NCBI GenBank assembly: GCA_022695795.1
Contig: MU404170.1
Span: forward strand, 1-64,000
Length of the DNA: 64,000 bases
Origin: Biscogniauxia marginata
Lineage: Eukaryota > Ascomycota > Sordariomycetes > Xylariales > Xylariaceae
Direction of reading: 5' to 3'
Each line of letters opens with the position of its first letter. The first letter of the stretch is position 1. Positions 44,549 to 54,915 of this stretch are shown piece by piece. Both the position numbers and the translations under genes were made by a program. Under the pieces are notes generated by a model. That model saw only the letters and a program-made list of their open reading frames with translations, searched no databases and had not been told where the DNA came from.

Positions 44549-45934
44549 TCATAATCTCGACGAAGCACCTGCCCGCTCCTCTGCTTCCCTCTGCTCAGCA
44601 AGCACCTCCTCGCGATCCCTAATTTCGATATCCCTTGCCTGGCCCCTTATCCATCGGACCAACACAACCCTCTCCCAATCTCCTCCCCTCCGGCTATCCA
44701 CAAGCTCCCCCAATCCCGGCTTATCCAGCCCCAGGATCACCCTCCCATCGCCATGCCGCCTCACTCCCAGCGTCACGGGCGAGATCACCTTCTCCGCCCA
44801 CGGGATGCTCGCGGTGTAGTGTCGCGCGGCCCTGCTACCAGCCACCGTCGCCGTGGGCACCGCGGCCAGGAACCCGCGCAGCCGTTCGCGCTGCGCACGG
44901 TAGTGCGGGACGGCCGCGGACTCGTCGTCACCAACCCCCGAGGAAGGAGGACCGGTGAGGAACTGCGACAGCAGGTGCAGCAGAAAGCACTGCGGCGGGA
45001 ACATCACGACCGCATCGCCGCTGCCGTCACCGGTCTGCTTCTGCCGCTGCCGCGCGAGCCACGCGCCCGCGTCGTCGAACCGCGCCGCCGTGATCTCGGC
45101 GCCGCCGTCGGGCGTGGGCGTGATGGCCTCGGCGCGCTGCGCGGCGGCGAGGGTCGTGTCGTGCTGCTGCTGCCCCGCAGAGAAGGGCAGCATGTAGATG
45201 TACATCTGCGTGGTGAAGCGCCTGGGCTGCGCGGCCGGCGTCACCCATCTCGTGAAGGGGAGGAGGTTATCCGTATCTGCGACCCCGCCTATGCTCTCCA
45301 GCCACTCCAGGAAGCTGACCTCGTTGGCGTAGATCGATCTGCGCGCCTTGTCCCTCTCGGCTGCGGATAGTTCTAAGAGCGGGCCGTCTCTGTCGCCTTT
45401 CCGCGCGAGCAATATCCCGCTCTCTTCGAAGGTCTCCCGGATCGCGCCGAGCCTGTAGGGCAAGGAGTCCTCGTGCCGCTTGGGGTCGCCTGGCGGCGGC
45501 ACGGCTCCGTCGTGGAAGTCCGACAGGTTACCCCCGGGAAATACATGTGCGGATGGGAACGCGGATGATGTTGAAACCCTGTGCAGCAAGAGGACTTGGT
45601 TCGTCGGCGACAGGATAATGACGCTCGCACTGGGCCGCGGCTCCGTAGGCTTCTTCTCTATATCTCTCTTTGCTGACGAAGCGCTGTGCACCGCCCGACC
45701 ACCTCCTGGCATGATGAACGAAACTGGATGATTTGTTTGTCCCCGCGTGTGTCTTACACCAGCGCCCTTGAGCTCTCTGGGCCTTTGAGCTAGTCTTTGA
45801 CCTGTAATGCGAGTTGCGCGAAAACAAAAGAGCCGACAATGATTTGGACATATTATAATATGTATAGCACGAGCAGCAGCCCCTATTCCCGAGAGTAGGT
45901 TTGATGCAAGAGGTCGGGGTACCATAGCTCTCAT
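44549..45934 (-). CDS. Nudix hydrolase, NUDT19-like, with C-terminal peroxisomal signal
   Basis: A single frame. The core starts at MPGGGRAVHS (ATG at 45712; 387 residues); an in-frame ATG at 45934 would add 74 residues rich in Arg and lacking acids. The Nudix fold is seen as SASVIILSPTNQVLLLHRV, FPSAHVFPGGNLSD and the box helix GAIRETFEESGILL. The long insert between the fold start and the box is characteristic of NUDT19. NUDT19-type enzymes hydrolyse CoA and acyl-CoA. The protein ends in Ser-Arg-Leu, a canonical PTS1, which fits the peroxisomal location of the mammalian counterpart. If the upstream ATG is used, dual organelle targeting is possible. The 44800-45250 part is very GC-rich. Confidence 0.85.
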   Translation of the reverse strand: MRAMVPRPLASNLLSGIGAAARAIHIIICPNHCRLFCFRATRITGQRLAQRPRELKGAGVRHTRGQTNHPVSFIMPGGGRAVHSASSAKRDIEKKPTEPRPSASVIILSPTNQVLLLHRVSTSSAFPSAHVFPGGNLSDFHDGAVPPPGDPKRHEDSLPYRLGAIRETFEESGILLARKGDRDGPLLELSAAERDKARRSIYANEVSFLEWLESIGGVADTDNLLPFTRWVTPAAQPRRFTTQMYIYMLPFSAGQQQHDTTLAAAQRAEAITPTPDGGAEITAARFDDAGAWLARQRQKQTGDGSGDAVVMFPPQCFLLHLLSQFLTGPPSSGVGDDESAAVPHYRAQRERLRGFLAAVPTATVAGSRAARHYTASIPWAEKVISPVTLGVRRHGDGRVILGLDKPGLGELVDSRRGGDWERVVLVRWIRGQARDIEIRDREEVLAEQREAEERAGASSRL

Positions 45935-46623
45935 TCCTGTGGTAACGTTGCGATGCGGTTTAGAATGTGCCGAGGTCTAACACGTCGAACCCGCGGTGGA
46001 GATCCTCAGCGATGATCTTCCCACTACTTACATTCGTACCGTGACACCCTCCTGTGATTCATAGAAACTTGAACCAAATTGTCATAATTACATCTAGTAC
46101 CGAGACTAATTAGGATTGAATTTTCTGTATTGATTGTCATGAAAGAAAAAAATATGATAATTGCCTTATTTACTAAATAAATGTTCCACTGCCGATTGTC
46201 TTTTTATGAGTGCTGCTCCTGTTAAGATCCATGTTGACACTACGATCCCGCGAAAACATCAAATGGAGCTTAATAATAATCTGATATCAGCTTGCAAGGA
46301 CCGAGTTCAAGACCGGGACATCGTTGCATTTAATATTGACTGTACTATAACATAAGGCAGCCTGCCAACCGACCAAATTCGGTATGCAGATACGGACTTA
46401 TCCATAACGCTGTGATGATCCGAATGGGTGTAGCGGCAGCAGCTTGACGTTAATCATGTCAAAGTCCCAGCTACGACAGATGCATCCTCCCGAATCATTC
46501 GATTACAGATACCTATGAACAAGCAAGCTCAGCTAGTCCTCTGTTCATAATGTGACATCAGCGGTTGACTGTATCACAACTCTACTTAGGATGGTGTTGA
46601 TGCCATAAGCCCAAACTCAAGGC
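45935..46623. other. Intergenic region, no gene seen
   Basis: About 690 bp between the photolyase 3' end and the NUDT19-like gene, including the latter's promoter. A 64-codon plus-strand frame at 46161-46355 has no supporting feature. Confidence 0.45.
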
Positions 46624-48504
46624 TTATTCCCGCCCCAAACCAGCCTTATATGCGCTCAGGGCGCGCTCCCTGCACTCCTTGTGCTGCACGATGGGCTCGG
46701 GGTACCCCATCTTGCGGGCGTGCGCCCCGGCGCCCCGTCCGTACGGGTCGTGCACGGCCTTGCCCTCGACGCCGCGGAGCTCGGGGACCCACCTGCGGAT
46801 GTAGTCGCCGTCGGGGTCGAACTTCTCGCTCTGCAGCAGCGGGTTGAAGATGCGGAAGTAGGGCTGGGGGTCGACGCCGACGGAGGCGCCGAAGCCCCAG
46901 CCGCCGCTGTTGGACGCGAAGTCGCCGTCGACGAGGTGCTCCATGAAGAAGCGCTCGCCCATGCGCCAGTCGAGCAGCAGGTCCTTGGCCAGGAACGACG
47001 CCACCACCATCCGGCAGCGGTTGTGCATCCACCCCGTCCCCTGCACCTGCCGCATCGCCGCGTCAACGATGGGGAACCCCGTCCGGCCCGCGCACCACGC
47101 GGCGAAGTGCGACGCGTTGTAGGACCATTCGATGTTGGAGTACTCCGGCTTGAAGGGCTTGTTCATGCTAGGGCGCGATAAGCGTCGTTATCAAAGAAGG
47201 GATTCTCTCTCATGACTCCATAAAACAGGGGGAGGGAGTGGGAAGGGATGTCAGGTGTCTTACCAAACATACGGCCAGTTGACTAGGACGTGTCTATAGA
47301 AGTCCCTCCACGCCACCTCGCTGATCCACGTCTGGATACCATCGACGCCGGCGTCGAGCTTCTTCGTCTTGTTCCTATCCCTCGCGGTCCGCACCGCCGT
47401 TCGCGCGCTGAGCGTCCCCGCCGCCAGGTGCACCGAGATCGTCGACGTTGCCGGCTCCGCGGGGAAATTCCGTCTGTTCCCGTACTGCGCGATCTTCTCC
47501 TCGCAGAACTTGTCCAGCCGGTGGGCCGCCTCGGCCTCCCCGGCGGGCCACAGCGCGCGGAACCGCTTGGCGTCTTCCGCGGACAGACGCTTGTTCTCCG
47601 GGGCGTCGGGGATCTCGCAGTCGAAGAGCGCGGCGACCTTCTCGCGGGCTGCCGGCGGGTTCTTCGCTGGCGGCTCGAAGGTGCTCAGAAGTTCCTGGTT
47701 CTCATGCACGTGGGCTACCCAGGCCCTGAACCAGGGCGTGTATACGGCGTACTGCTTCCCGGCGCCGGTCTTCAGCGCCCCGGGAGCCACAACGCAAGTG
47801 TCGTGGAAGGCCTCCATCGTGAGGCCCCTGTCGGCGCACATCCGGACCATCTTCGCCTCTCGCCGCAGCTCGTCGACCTCGTACTCGATATTGGCAAACA
47901 GGTGGCTCGCGCCCCATTCCTCCATGAAATCGACGATGCGCTCGGGGATCTCCCTCCGCCTCTCCACCGTCTCCACGTACAGCGGGATGTCCAGCGCCGC
48001 CAGGTCCTTCTTCAGCACCGCGAGGGTCCGCATGATGAAGTCTACGCGGATGGGCGCCGTGAGGTGCGCCTCGAAGTCCTCGGGACTCACTATGTACATG
48101 CATATCAGGGGGACGTTCGCCCCGCGGGCCTTCTCGCTCGCCTCCCACAGGGCGCGGTTGTCCGTTGTGCGCAGGTCCGTCTTGAACCAATGTACGACAG
48201 CGCCCTTCACTTCCGTGTTCTTACGCGCCTCTGCCGTCTCCGCTAGCGCCTCCGTCAGCTGTTCGATGGGCCGCGGGATCTCGTTGTTGTTATAGGCGAG
48301 CGCGCGCGTGTTGCTCATCTCCCGGGGGTAGTACTTGCGCAGCACAATACCATTCTCTTCGGCCTCGGCAGCGAAGTGGTGCGGTTGACGGATGGGATCA
48401 GATGAAGAGGAATTGTGATCATTTTTGGCTTTCTTAGGTGACAAGCCAATTGTCGCATCTTTGCTGGGTGTAGCCTTTCTCTTGGCTGCCTGCTTGGGGG
48501 GCAT
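46624..48504 (-). CDS. phr: Class I CPD DNA photolyase
   Basis: Exons 48504..47264 and 47167..46624 join over a 96-bp intron (GTAAGA...TAG) with correct phase (VNWPYVCMNKPFKPEYSN across the junction), giving 594 residues. The N-terminus MPPKQAAKRKATPSKD is basic and likely nuclear-targeting. The photolyase alpha/beta domain begins near VVHWFKTDLRTTDNRALWEA. The FAD-binding domain has RNFPAEPATSTISVHLAAGT, VQGTGWMHNRCRMVVASFLA, LLLDWRMGERFF and GGWGFGASVGVDPQPYFRIF. The enzyme splits UV-induced cyclobutane pyrimidine dimers using blue light. The frame stays open upstream to another ATG at 48699. Paired GATCGA words in the promoter suggest White Collar light control. Third positions are strongly GC-biased. 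Confidence 0.95.
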
Positions 48505-49425
48505 CGTGGAGTGCAACCACAGCTTAGCGATCAGAGGTAAATACAATTGAACAGTCTGTCGAGGTCGAGGTCGAAGAGAGACAATACAAGACCTAGACTT
48601 AGGCAGATGAGAGATGATCGGACGTAACGGAGACGCGAAATGGCAATAGTAGTGCATGCCTAGGGGGAAGAGTCGGATTGAATGACTGTAGTCAATCAAT
48701 CAATAATGCGTTCTACTCCAACCTTTGAGAGCCATGTTGTTCTTTGACAACTACTAGCACTTCCCTTGCTACCAGTCTCAGCACAATCCCTCGATGTCTT
48801 CTGCGTCATCGCGTCTTTAGGATCGAACACATAGCATGGTTGATCGATCTAAGTGCGAACCCGGTGGCTTGCTCTAGTCGATACTAATAAAAGCTTGGCA
48901 GATGCAATTTAGAGTGATTTATTAATAGAGGTTAACTGTTTGAGAATATCTCATAAGAGTAAGAAAGGTCTGTCTTCGATTTATACATTACACGAGACCG
49001 CTGTTTGTGCGCTCTCGACTAACCCTACGGAAACTCAAGTTGATGCTTATTATTTTTATCTTATTGTCATAATAATATTTTCTTTTTCTTTTTCTTTTTC
49101 CTTTTCTTTTAAACCAATTAGTGTTTGTCATCGTCGAGGTATGAGTGCACGGATGAGGAGATGAAGAGGTCACAACATTAAGTAGTCTTGGAATAAAACT
49201 GGAATAAAAACTGATCTACATGGCAACTGTGTCTCCCATTTGATTGATGACCTTTTTTTTTTTTCGTTTTGCTCCTATACTCACGTGATTGATTTACTGC
49301 TGCCTGCTATTGAAATTAGACCTGCGACGGCGCTGTCTGTGCAGCATTTCGAACCTGAATTTGTGCGGGAAGCCTTGCTTACCCTGGGATTTTACAACTC
49401 TCAACACAGCAATTATCAGTCGAGT
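48505..49425. other. Divergent promoter region of photolyase and amidase genes
   Basis: About 920 bp between two divergent starts. It contains GATCGA at 48821-48826 and a palindromic GATCGATC at 48842-48849, then a pyrimidine tract of TTTTC units at about 49079-49110. No gene seen. Confidence 0.5.
48821..48849. promoter_or_regulatory. Candidate light-responsive element (paired GATCGA)
   Basis: GATCGA at 48821-48826 and the palindrome GATCGATC at 48842-48849 are about 21 bp apart, 317-345 bp upstream of the photolyase ATG. GATCGA is the core of sites bound by the White Collar complex in Neurospora, where photolyase is light-induced. The sites are seen directly; function is inferred. Confidence 0.4.
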
Positions 49426-50789
49426 ATGTCAACTCCGGCCGCGGCGCAAGAAACCATCCCGACCTATAGGATCGACTTGGCAAAGCCACCCCGCCTTCGA
49501 TACGTGGAGGTAGTACGGGATTTTGGTCCTCGGATGAGGTCTCTGACATCCGTATTCGACACGCTGTTGTCTGCCGTGATAGCGTTGTCATGGTTGCGCG
49601 TGCTAATCAAGGTTCTGTCTAAGGTTTGCCTGAATCGGGTCTACGATAAGGAGGAGGATGAGGAGATCAAGGGCATCGCCAATGACTCCGGAGTACCGCT
49701 CTACCTACTGGTCGCCCTTAACAGTGTCCTAGATTGTCTGTTAGGTTGCACGTCTGGAGCCGTTCCTGTATCCGCAAGGAATCGCTCTAAAAGGCAGAGT
49801 GCGTGTGCGAATACTGCAGCGACCGGCGGCGATGAAGCCAGACTCTGCCACTTCCGGACATTGGACTGGGGCATGGATGAGCTTCGCGATTTACTTGTTG
49901 TCCTCGAGTATGTGAACTCTGCATCGCAAAACCCGGACCAGGTTATTGCAAGATCCATTACCTACGCAGGCTTTGTCGGCTCGCTTACGGCTGTTAGGTG
50001 AGCACATTTAACAAGGAGAGCATTCGACACAGGGTCTCACTGATTTGTGCGTCTAGGAAAAATCTTTCTTTGTCGCTCAACTTTCGTCCCAACCATGAAC
50101 ATTCTAATCGTAGTCTTCGCTGGCATCAATTACTTGTTCTACTTGGGAAGCGCAGATCAATCAGTTCTATGATACGGTCTATTGTTCTGCGACCAGCTGA
50201 GTTTCATTTCGGACTTGAAGACTCATCCCCGGTTGGAAGTCGAGTTCAATACAAGGAGGGGCCTGCTTCGCAGATCGAGAGACAAGCAAGAAGCATAGCT
50301 TCAATGAGAAGCGCCCCTTGCTATCTGGTGCTCTGTAGTGGTCGCGAAGCTGCTGTGATCGAGAAAGACTTCAACACGGGGAAAGTGAGGACATCGACAA
50401 GCTTCATTGCACAGACCAATCACGACCGGGGAGACGAGCCTGATCACCTCTCGTCTCAAACGGTAAATGCGCTCGAGGCGCATCGACGGGAAATTATAAT
50501 TTCTTCATTTGACATAAAACTGTGGATAGAAGAATCAACCGACCGCCTAGAATGCATCCAGAAGAAGTGGGATCGTCACTCGACAAGGTTCCAACCGGGC
50601 AAGGCGTCAACGGTCACCGGTGATGAAGGGCCTAATATTTCATCGACGCCGAGCATCACAGAAGAAACACTGCGGAAATGGGTTTCGGCACACCCAACCA
50701 CGAATGAATGTACACACTTTGCCGCGATTATAGACCCGATGGCAGGCGAATTCCGATGGTTGAGACGGGGACCTGTCAAAGATGATTAG
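49426..50789 (+). CDS. Acid ceramidase/NAAA-like N-terminal-nucleophile amidase
   Basis: Exons 49426..49997 and 50057..50789 join over a 59-bp intron (GTGAGC...TAG), giving 434 residues, with AVRKNLSLSLNFRPNH across the junction. Family features are the YRIDLAKPPRLRYVEVVRDF start, LLGCTSGA with the putative nucleophile C108, LCHFRTLDWGMDELRDLLVV, SITYAGFVGSLTAVR, the LNFRPNH strand, LLVLLGKRRSISSMIR, and QTNHD near residue 307. In this family the precursor cleaves itself before the Cys, which then hydrolyses the amide bond of ceramides, N-acylethanolamines or related lipids. The substrate here is unknown. An in-frame ATG at 49240 would add 62 residues with a hydrophobic start. It is divergent from the photolyase. 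Confidence 0.82.
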
Positions 50790-51382
50790 GGATATTGCAC
50801 AATAAATCCACTACGGGATAGCCGAGAATTGATGAAGGGCGCTTCGTAGTGCAGCAACTTGTTGATCTCATCAAAGATGTAATGCAAGATCAATTGGGCT
50901 AATTGTATGGATAGATAAATCATCACTTGGCAATTATTACGAGGCAACAAGGAGCCAAGATTCTGACTTGAATATATGTCATGTATGACCCGTATCTGTG
51001 CCGTGATGAACAACTCGAGCATCACAGCTTTTTCAAGGCCAGAGTTAATCTTCGGCACGGAAGCTATCGAGGTAGCTCCAGAATCCTCGCCCATGGGGGT
51101 CACTCGGAGGTGGATGCGAGAAGACTTTGCCAGCCGGAATCAGTCCTATCACTCAGAAGGAGGTTTGTAGAATCGGATATTGGGTAGGAATCGTTCGCAT
51201 TCACACCCACGACGGGGAGCCGTGGAGGTTTCTATGCGGCTAGATGAAGTACCAAAAGCAATCCCTTGCCGACCGTATGGTCATGAATTCCCCATAAACA
51301 CCGATACCTAAAACGTGCGTCAACATTCGTAGACGCGCGTGGGCATAAGTCTCGAAACGTACCACCGTCGTAAACGAAATCC
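50790..51382. other. Convergent 3' intergenic region
   Basis: About 590 bp between the 3' ends of the amidase and eS21 genes. Only short overlapping open frames. No gene seen. Confidence 0.45.
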
Positions 51383-51795
51383 TTATCTGACAGCGCTCCA
51401 GACGCTCTTGAGGAGGCCGTCCCGCTGGGCGAGTCTGTTCAAGGCATCGTCGCTCTCACCCATGGCCCGGACAAAGCCGCAGAGGGCGAAGACGTGGTTC
51501 TCGTTCGGAATTTGTCGGCCGTTCTCGTCAACCTTGGCGATAGAGATCTGTACGCTCGCGTGGTCCTCTTTCAATATAGGTCAGTCTCCGCCTAGAGCTA
51601 CGAGAAGACAAAACAGGCTTTTCCAAGTAGTTGGCAAAATCGAGGAAGGCTTACTGGCAGTGATGATGCGGTTGGTGGCACTGCACTTGCGAGGGATGTA
51701 CAGGTCGACGATCTCACCCCTGAGATATGATAGTTAGTCAGGGTATGAGGTCCATCTGAATGAATCCGAACAGGTACTGACCTGTCGTTCTCCAT
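51383..51795 (-). CDS. rps21: 40S ribosomal protein eS21
   Basis: Three minus-strand exons, 51795..51782 (14 nt), 51719..51655 and 51567..51383, join over introns of 62 bp (GTCAGT...CAG) and 87 bp (GTAAGC...AAG), giving 87 residues, exactly the family length. The product starts [20 protein letters not shown] and ends [28 protein letters not shown] and [19 protein letters not shown] are conserved blocks. eS21 is a small-subunit protein needed for late pre-40S maturation. The first exon carries only four codons plus two bases, common in fungal ribosomal protein genes. It is divergent from slx4 with about 500 bp between starts. Confidence 0.96.
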
Positions 51796-52293
51796 CTTTG
51801 CGATGTATGTAAGATGTATGCTAGAGAGCGGCTTCGTAGGAGATGGCAAATTTGGTGCGTGGGTTGGATGTCGGAGTTGTGAGTTGTTGTCTGTCGCGAA
51901 GGAAGGTTGGACAGATGCACCGCTATCAATTTTGACCCTCAGAAGAAAAATATTAGTGGGCGTGGGGTTTTGGCAGCTCGGCTTCTGATCACGTGGACGG
52001 TCGTCAGCTGACCTCGGGTTGGCTTCGCGAGAGCCCCACTCGCCCCACCAACTCTTTTTGGTGGACTGTCGGGCGTGGGGTGTGTTGACATTCAATCATC
52101 ATTCATGCAACGTGAACAAGGAGACATGAACAGACAAGGAACCATTATCCCTTAGCACTTACCCTTTCAATCTCGATGCTGCACGACAGGACGTATTCTA
52201 CATTGAGACGGTATCGAGCATTTCAACCTGTCGATCATCAATCCCTTCAGATGCGCTTGGCGCATACTGGTCACTTCACGACGCTGGTGCGCC
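51796..52293. other. Divergent promoter region, eS21 and slx4
   Basis: 498 bp between two divergent start codons. It must contain both promoters. No motif stood out clearly on reading. Confidence 0.45.
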
Positions 52294-54681
52294 ATGTCTG
52301 CGGTTGACATCTTCATGTCGTCTCCAAGGCCAGCCAACGTAGATACAGTTCTGGTCGGCTCCTCTTCTCCGAATCTACCCTCGTTAGATGAGATGCTTAC
52401 TAGGAGCCCTAAGAAGCCACTTCTAGGAAGCGGTAACCAGGCTGCGCCTATTCCTTTTGGTGCTCCCACCTCATTCACCAGCGCGTCGGCTCTGTTACGC
52501 GACGTCCCAGAGATTGATATCGACACGGAACAGGTAACGGACTCACCACCGCGTAAACCCAAGGATAGCCAAGGTCGGCAGAGGATCGTAGCACTCGAGC
52601 AAATGAGTAAGGACCAGGCAGAGTTACCCATTGTAATCGAGTCCCCATCGCCCAAGGATAAGCCATGGCAAAAGTTCAAAAGCAAAAAGCCCATGTCTGA
52701 GCACAGACAAGCTCCTCTCCTTGAAAATGGTGTGAATATACCGAACCCTAAAAAGCCGGCGCGCACAAAGCTGGAGACGGTCTCTAGACATTTCACTGCC
52801 CGGGGAGACGAAAGTCAATGCCAGGATAAGGGGAAGCGCAAAACTGGCAAAGACTGTGGAACACGACAACAAGACTCTGGGGTTACGACATCATCTTCAG
52901 AGCCTGCTATGGCACGCAGGAATGATTGGACACCACCTCGCGCTACTGATCATATTGCCTTCGGCTTAGATCCAGAAACTCGAGAATTGCTTTCGTCGGT
53001 TGACGAAGCGGCGGTGTCCGAAGACGTGTTTCGAAAACTTTTTGATACGTATGGTCGAAAGCATGATACTCAACCAGGCGAATCTGGTCAGCAGCCCCAA
53101 ACAGAGGTTTTAAAGAAACGAAAGCACATTGAGCTAGTTTCTACTACCAATGATGACGGTCAGCAGCAAAGGAAAGCATCTCTATCGAAAGTCACTACTA
53201 CGAAAAAGAGGACAAGAACTATCACCGAATTAGCAACGTCTCGGTACATACTGCCCGTACAACCGGAATTAGAGATTGCTGGACCTTCCACCGAAGACTC
53301 CCTCTTGAACTATTTCGACTCTGATGGTGCTCTTAAGGGTATAGTTGAACATCAAGCAACAGTCATGTCATTGAAGAAAGGAAAGACAAAACCAGCAAAG
53401 GAGCCTACAAAATCTAAACGGAAGAAAAAGCCCGGGACAGAAAATAACCCAATTCTACTTTCGCCAAACTCGGCATTGAAGCAATCCTCCAATCAAGATT
53501 TTGTCTTCGGGACGTCGAGTCAGCTAGTGCGGGAAGAATCTCCAACGACATTGAAAGAGCTACAGATGGCGATAAGAGCATCCAACCAAGTTGACTCTGA
53601 TCCCTTTGCTGATTCTGATAGCCAAGGCCTTTGGCATGCCAGTGCAAGGGATGTAGATGGAGACTTGATGGAGATAGAACTTTTGGACGTTGAACCAGGC
53701 CCAGTCATGGCTCAGAAATCGTTACAAGACCCCTCTCCCTTGAGCGATACTTTCGTCGATATTGAAGATATTCTCACGTCGCCAGTCACTGCCGACACAG
53801 CATCAAAAATGCTCCCACCTGGACCGGAAATGGCCCGTTCCTTACAATCCCAAATTAACACAACCACGCTACCTCCGGAAATTAGTCGTGCGGAACCTGC
53901 TAAGAACGCGACAGAGAATTCACGGCCCGACTATGACTTATTTACAGATGCGCAATTATCTAAGCAGATCGCTTCGTACGGCTTTAAGCCCGTCAAGAAA
54001 CGACAGGCGATGGTTGCGCTTCTTGACCAATGCTGGGCTAGTAAGAGCCAAGTATCCTCGTTGATGCACTCGAAATCGATATCAACATCTGCCAATGCAC
54101 AAAGCCCGCCGAAGAAGCAACCAGTTGCTACTTCCACCTCCGCGAAGACTGTGAGACCCCGAGGGCGCCCAAAAAAGACTGTAGAGAAGAACTCGACAGG
54201 TGCCAGATCTCCAAAAGCACGTACCCCTACAAAGGCACGCCCGAAGAAGACTATTTCGAAAACGATTGAGATCGCAGACTCTGATACGGAGGAGATGAAG
54301 TCTCCGTCTTCAGTGTCATCATCGGGTCACATTTTCTCATCCCCTCCACCGCTCGATCTTTCAATAGAGGACGAAGGTGATATGTCACTTGCGACGGCGC
54401 CTAGTGATCAACAAGCTCAGCTGTTCAAGCATATTACTAAGGCTGTGACCTCAATCCCTCGTTCTGAGGACCCCTTAAATCCATCTTGGCATGAGAAGAT
54501 GTTACTTTTCGACCCAGTCATCCTCGAGGATCTTGCCTCCTGGCTGAACAGTGGCGAGTTGAGCCGTGTAGGTTATGATGGAGAAGTTGACCCTTACGAC
54601 GTCAAGAAGTGGTGTGAAAGCAAGAGCGTGATATGCCTCTGGAAACAGAACTCGAGGGGCAAAAGTCGGAGACGATATTAA
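52294..54681 (+). CDS. slx4: SLX4, structure-specific endonuclease scaffold subunit
   Basis: Single exon, 795 residues, mostly disordered and Ser/Lys-rich, as usual for fungal SLX4. Near residues 545-580 there is a SAP-like segment (LFTDAQLSKQIASYGFKPVK, then RQAMVALLDQCW). An AT-hook-like GRPKK lies near residue 620. The last ~70 residues form the conserved C-terminal domain that binds SLX1: HEKMLLFDPVILEDLASWLN, VDPYDVKKWCESKSVICLWK. The SLX1-SLX4 nuclease cuts branched DNA such as flaps and Holliday junctions in recombination repair. The start is chosen because the MSAVDIFMSSPRP beginning is family-like. Confidence 0.9.
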   Translation: MSAVDIFMSSPRPANVDTVLVGSSSPNLPSLDEMLTRSPKKPLLGSGNQAAPIPFGAPTSFTSASALLRDVPEIDIDTEQVTDSPPRKPKDSQGRQRIVALEQMSKDQAELPIVIESPSPKDKPWQKFKSKKPMSEHRQAPLLENGVNIPNPKKPARTKLETVSRHFTARGDESQCQDKGKRKTGKDCGTRQQDSGVTTSSSEPAMARRNDWTPPRATDHIAFGLDPETRELLSSVDEAAVSEDVFRKLFDTYGRKHDTQPGESGQQPQTEVLKKRKHIELVSTTNDDGQQQRKASLSKVTTTKKRTRTITELATSRYILPVQPELEIAGPSTEDSLLNYFDSDGALKGIVEHQATVMSLKKGKTKPAKEPTKSKRKKKPGTENNPILLSPNSALKQSSNQDFVFGTSSQLVREESPTTLKELQMAIRASNQVDSDPFADSDSQGLWHASARDVDGDLMEIELLDVEPGPVMAQKSLQDPSPLSDTFVDIEDILTSPVTADTASKMLPPGPEMARSLQSQINTTTLPPEISRAEPAKNATENSRPDYDLFTDAQLSKQIASYGFKPVKKRQAMVALLDQCWASKSQVSSLMHSKSISTSANAQSPPKKQPVATSTSAKTVRPRGRPKKTVEKNSTGARSPKARTPTKARPKKTISKTIEIADSDTEEMKSPSSVSSSGHIFSSPPPLDLSIEDEGDMSLATAPSDQQAQLFKHITKAVTSIPRSEDPLNPSWHEKMLLFDPVILEDLASWLNSGELSRVGYDGEVDPYDVKKWCESKSVICLWKQNSRGKSRRRY

Positions 54682-54915
54682 ATTGTGTCAGTGCTTATAC
54701 AAGCATGTTGTTTTTACACATTACAGTTTCATTTACGGCAATTAGGACTTGTGGCTTGTCTGTTTTTAAAAATATGTATTTGTGATATCACTCTTCGTAT
54801 TTCTATTGCTATCACTACGGTCTTACAACATTGGAATATTACAGAAATCATGGCCGAGCTTGTAGATATTACGGTCTTTACTCATTACAGGCTTACCCGG
54901 ACCTGCGGGCTGGTA

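Noticed and set aside
44753..48295. Long antisense frames opposite the NUDT19-like and photolyase genes
   Set aside because: They mirror GC-rich codon bias of clearly identified proteins on the minus strand and are Arg/Ala/Gly-rich shadows.
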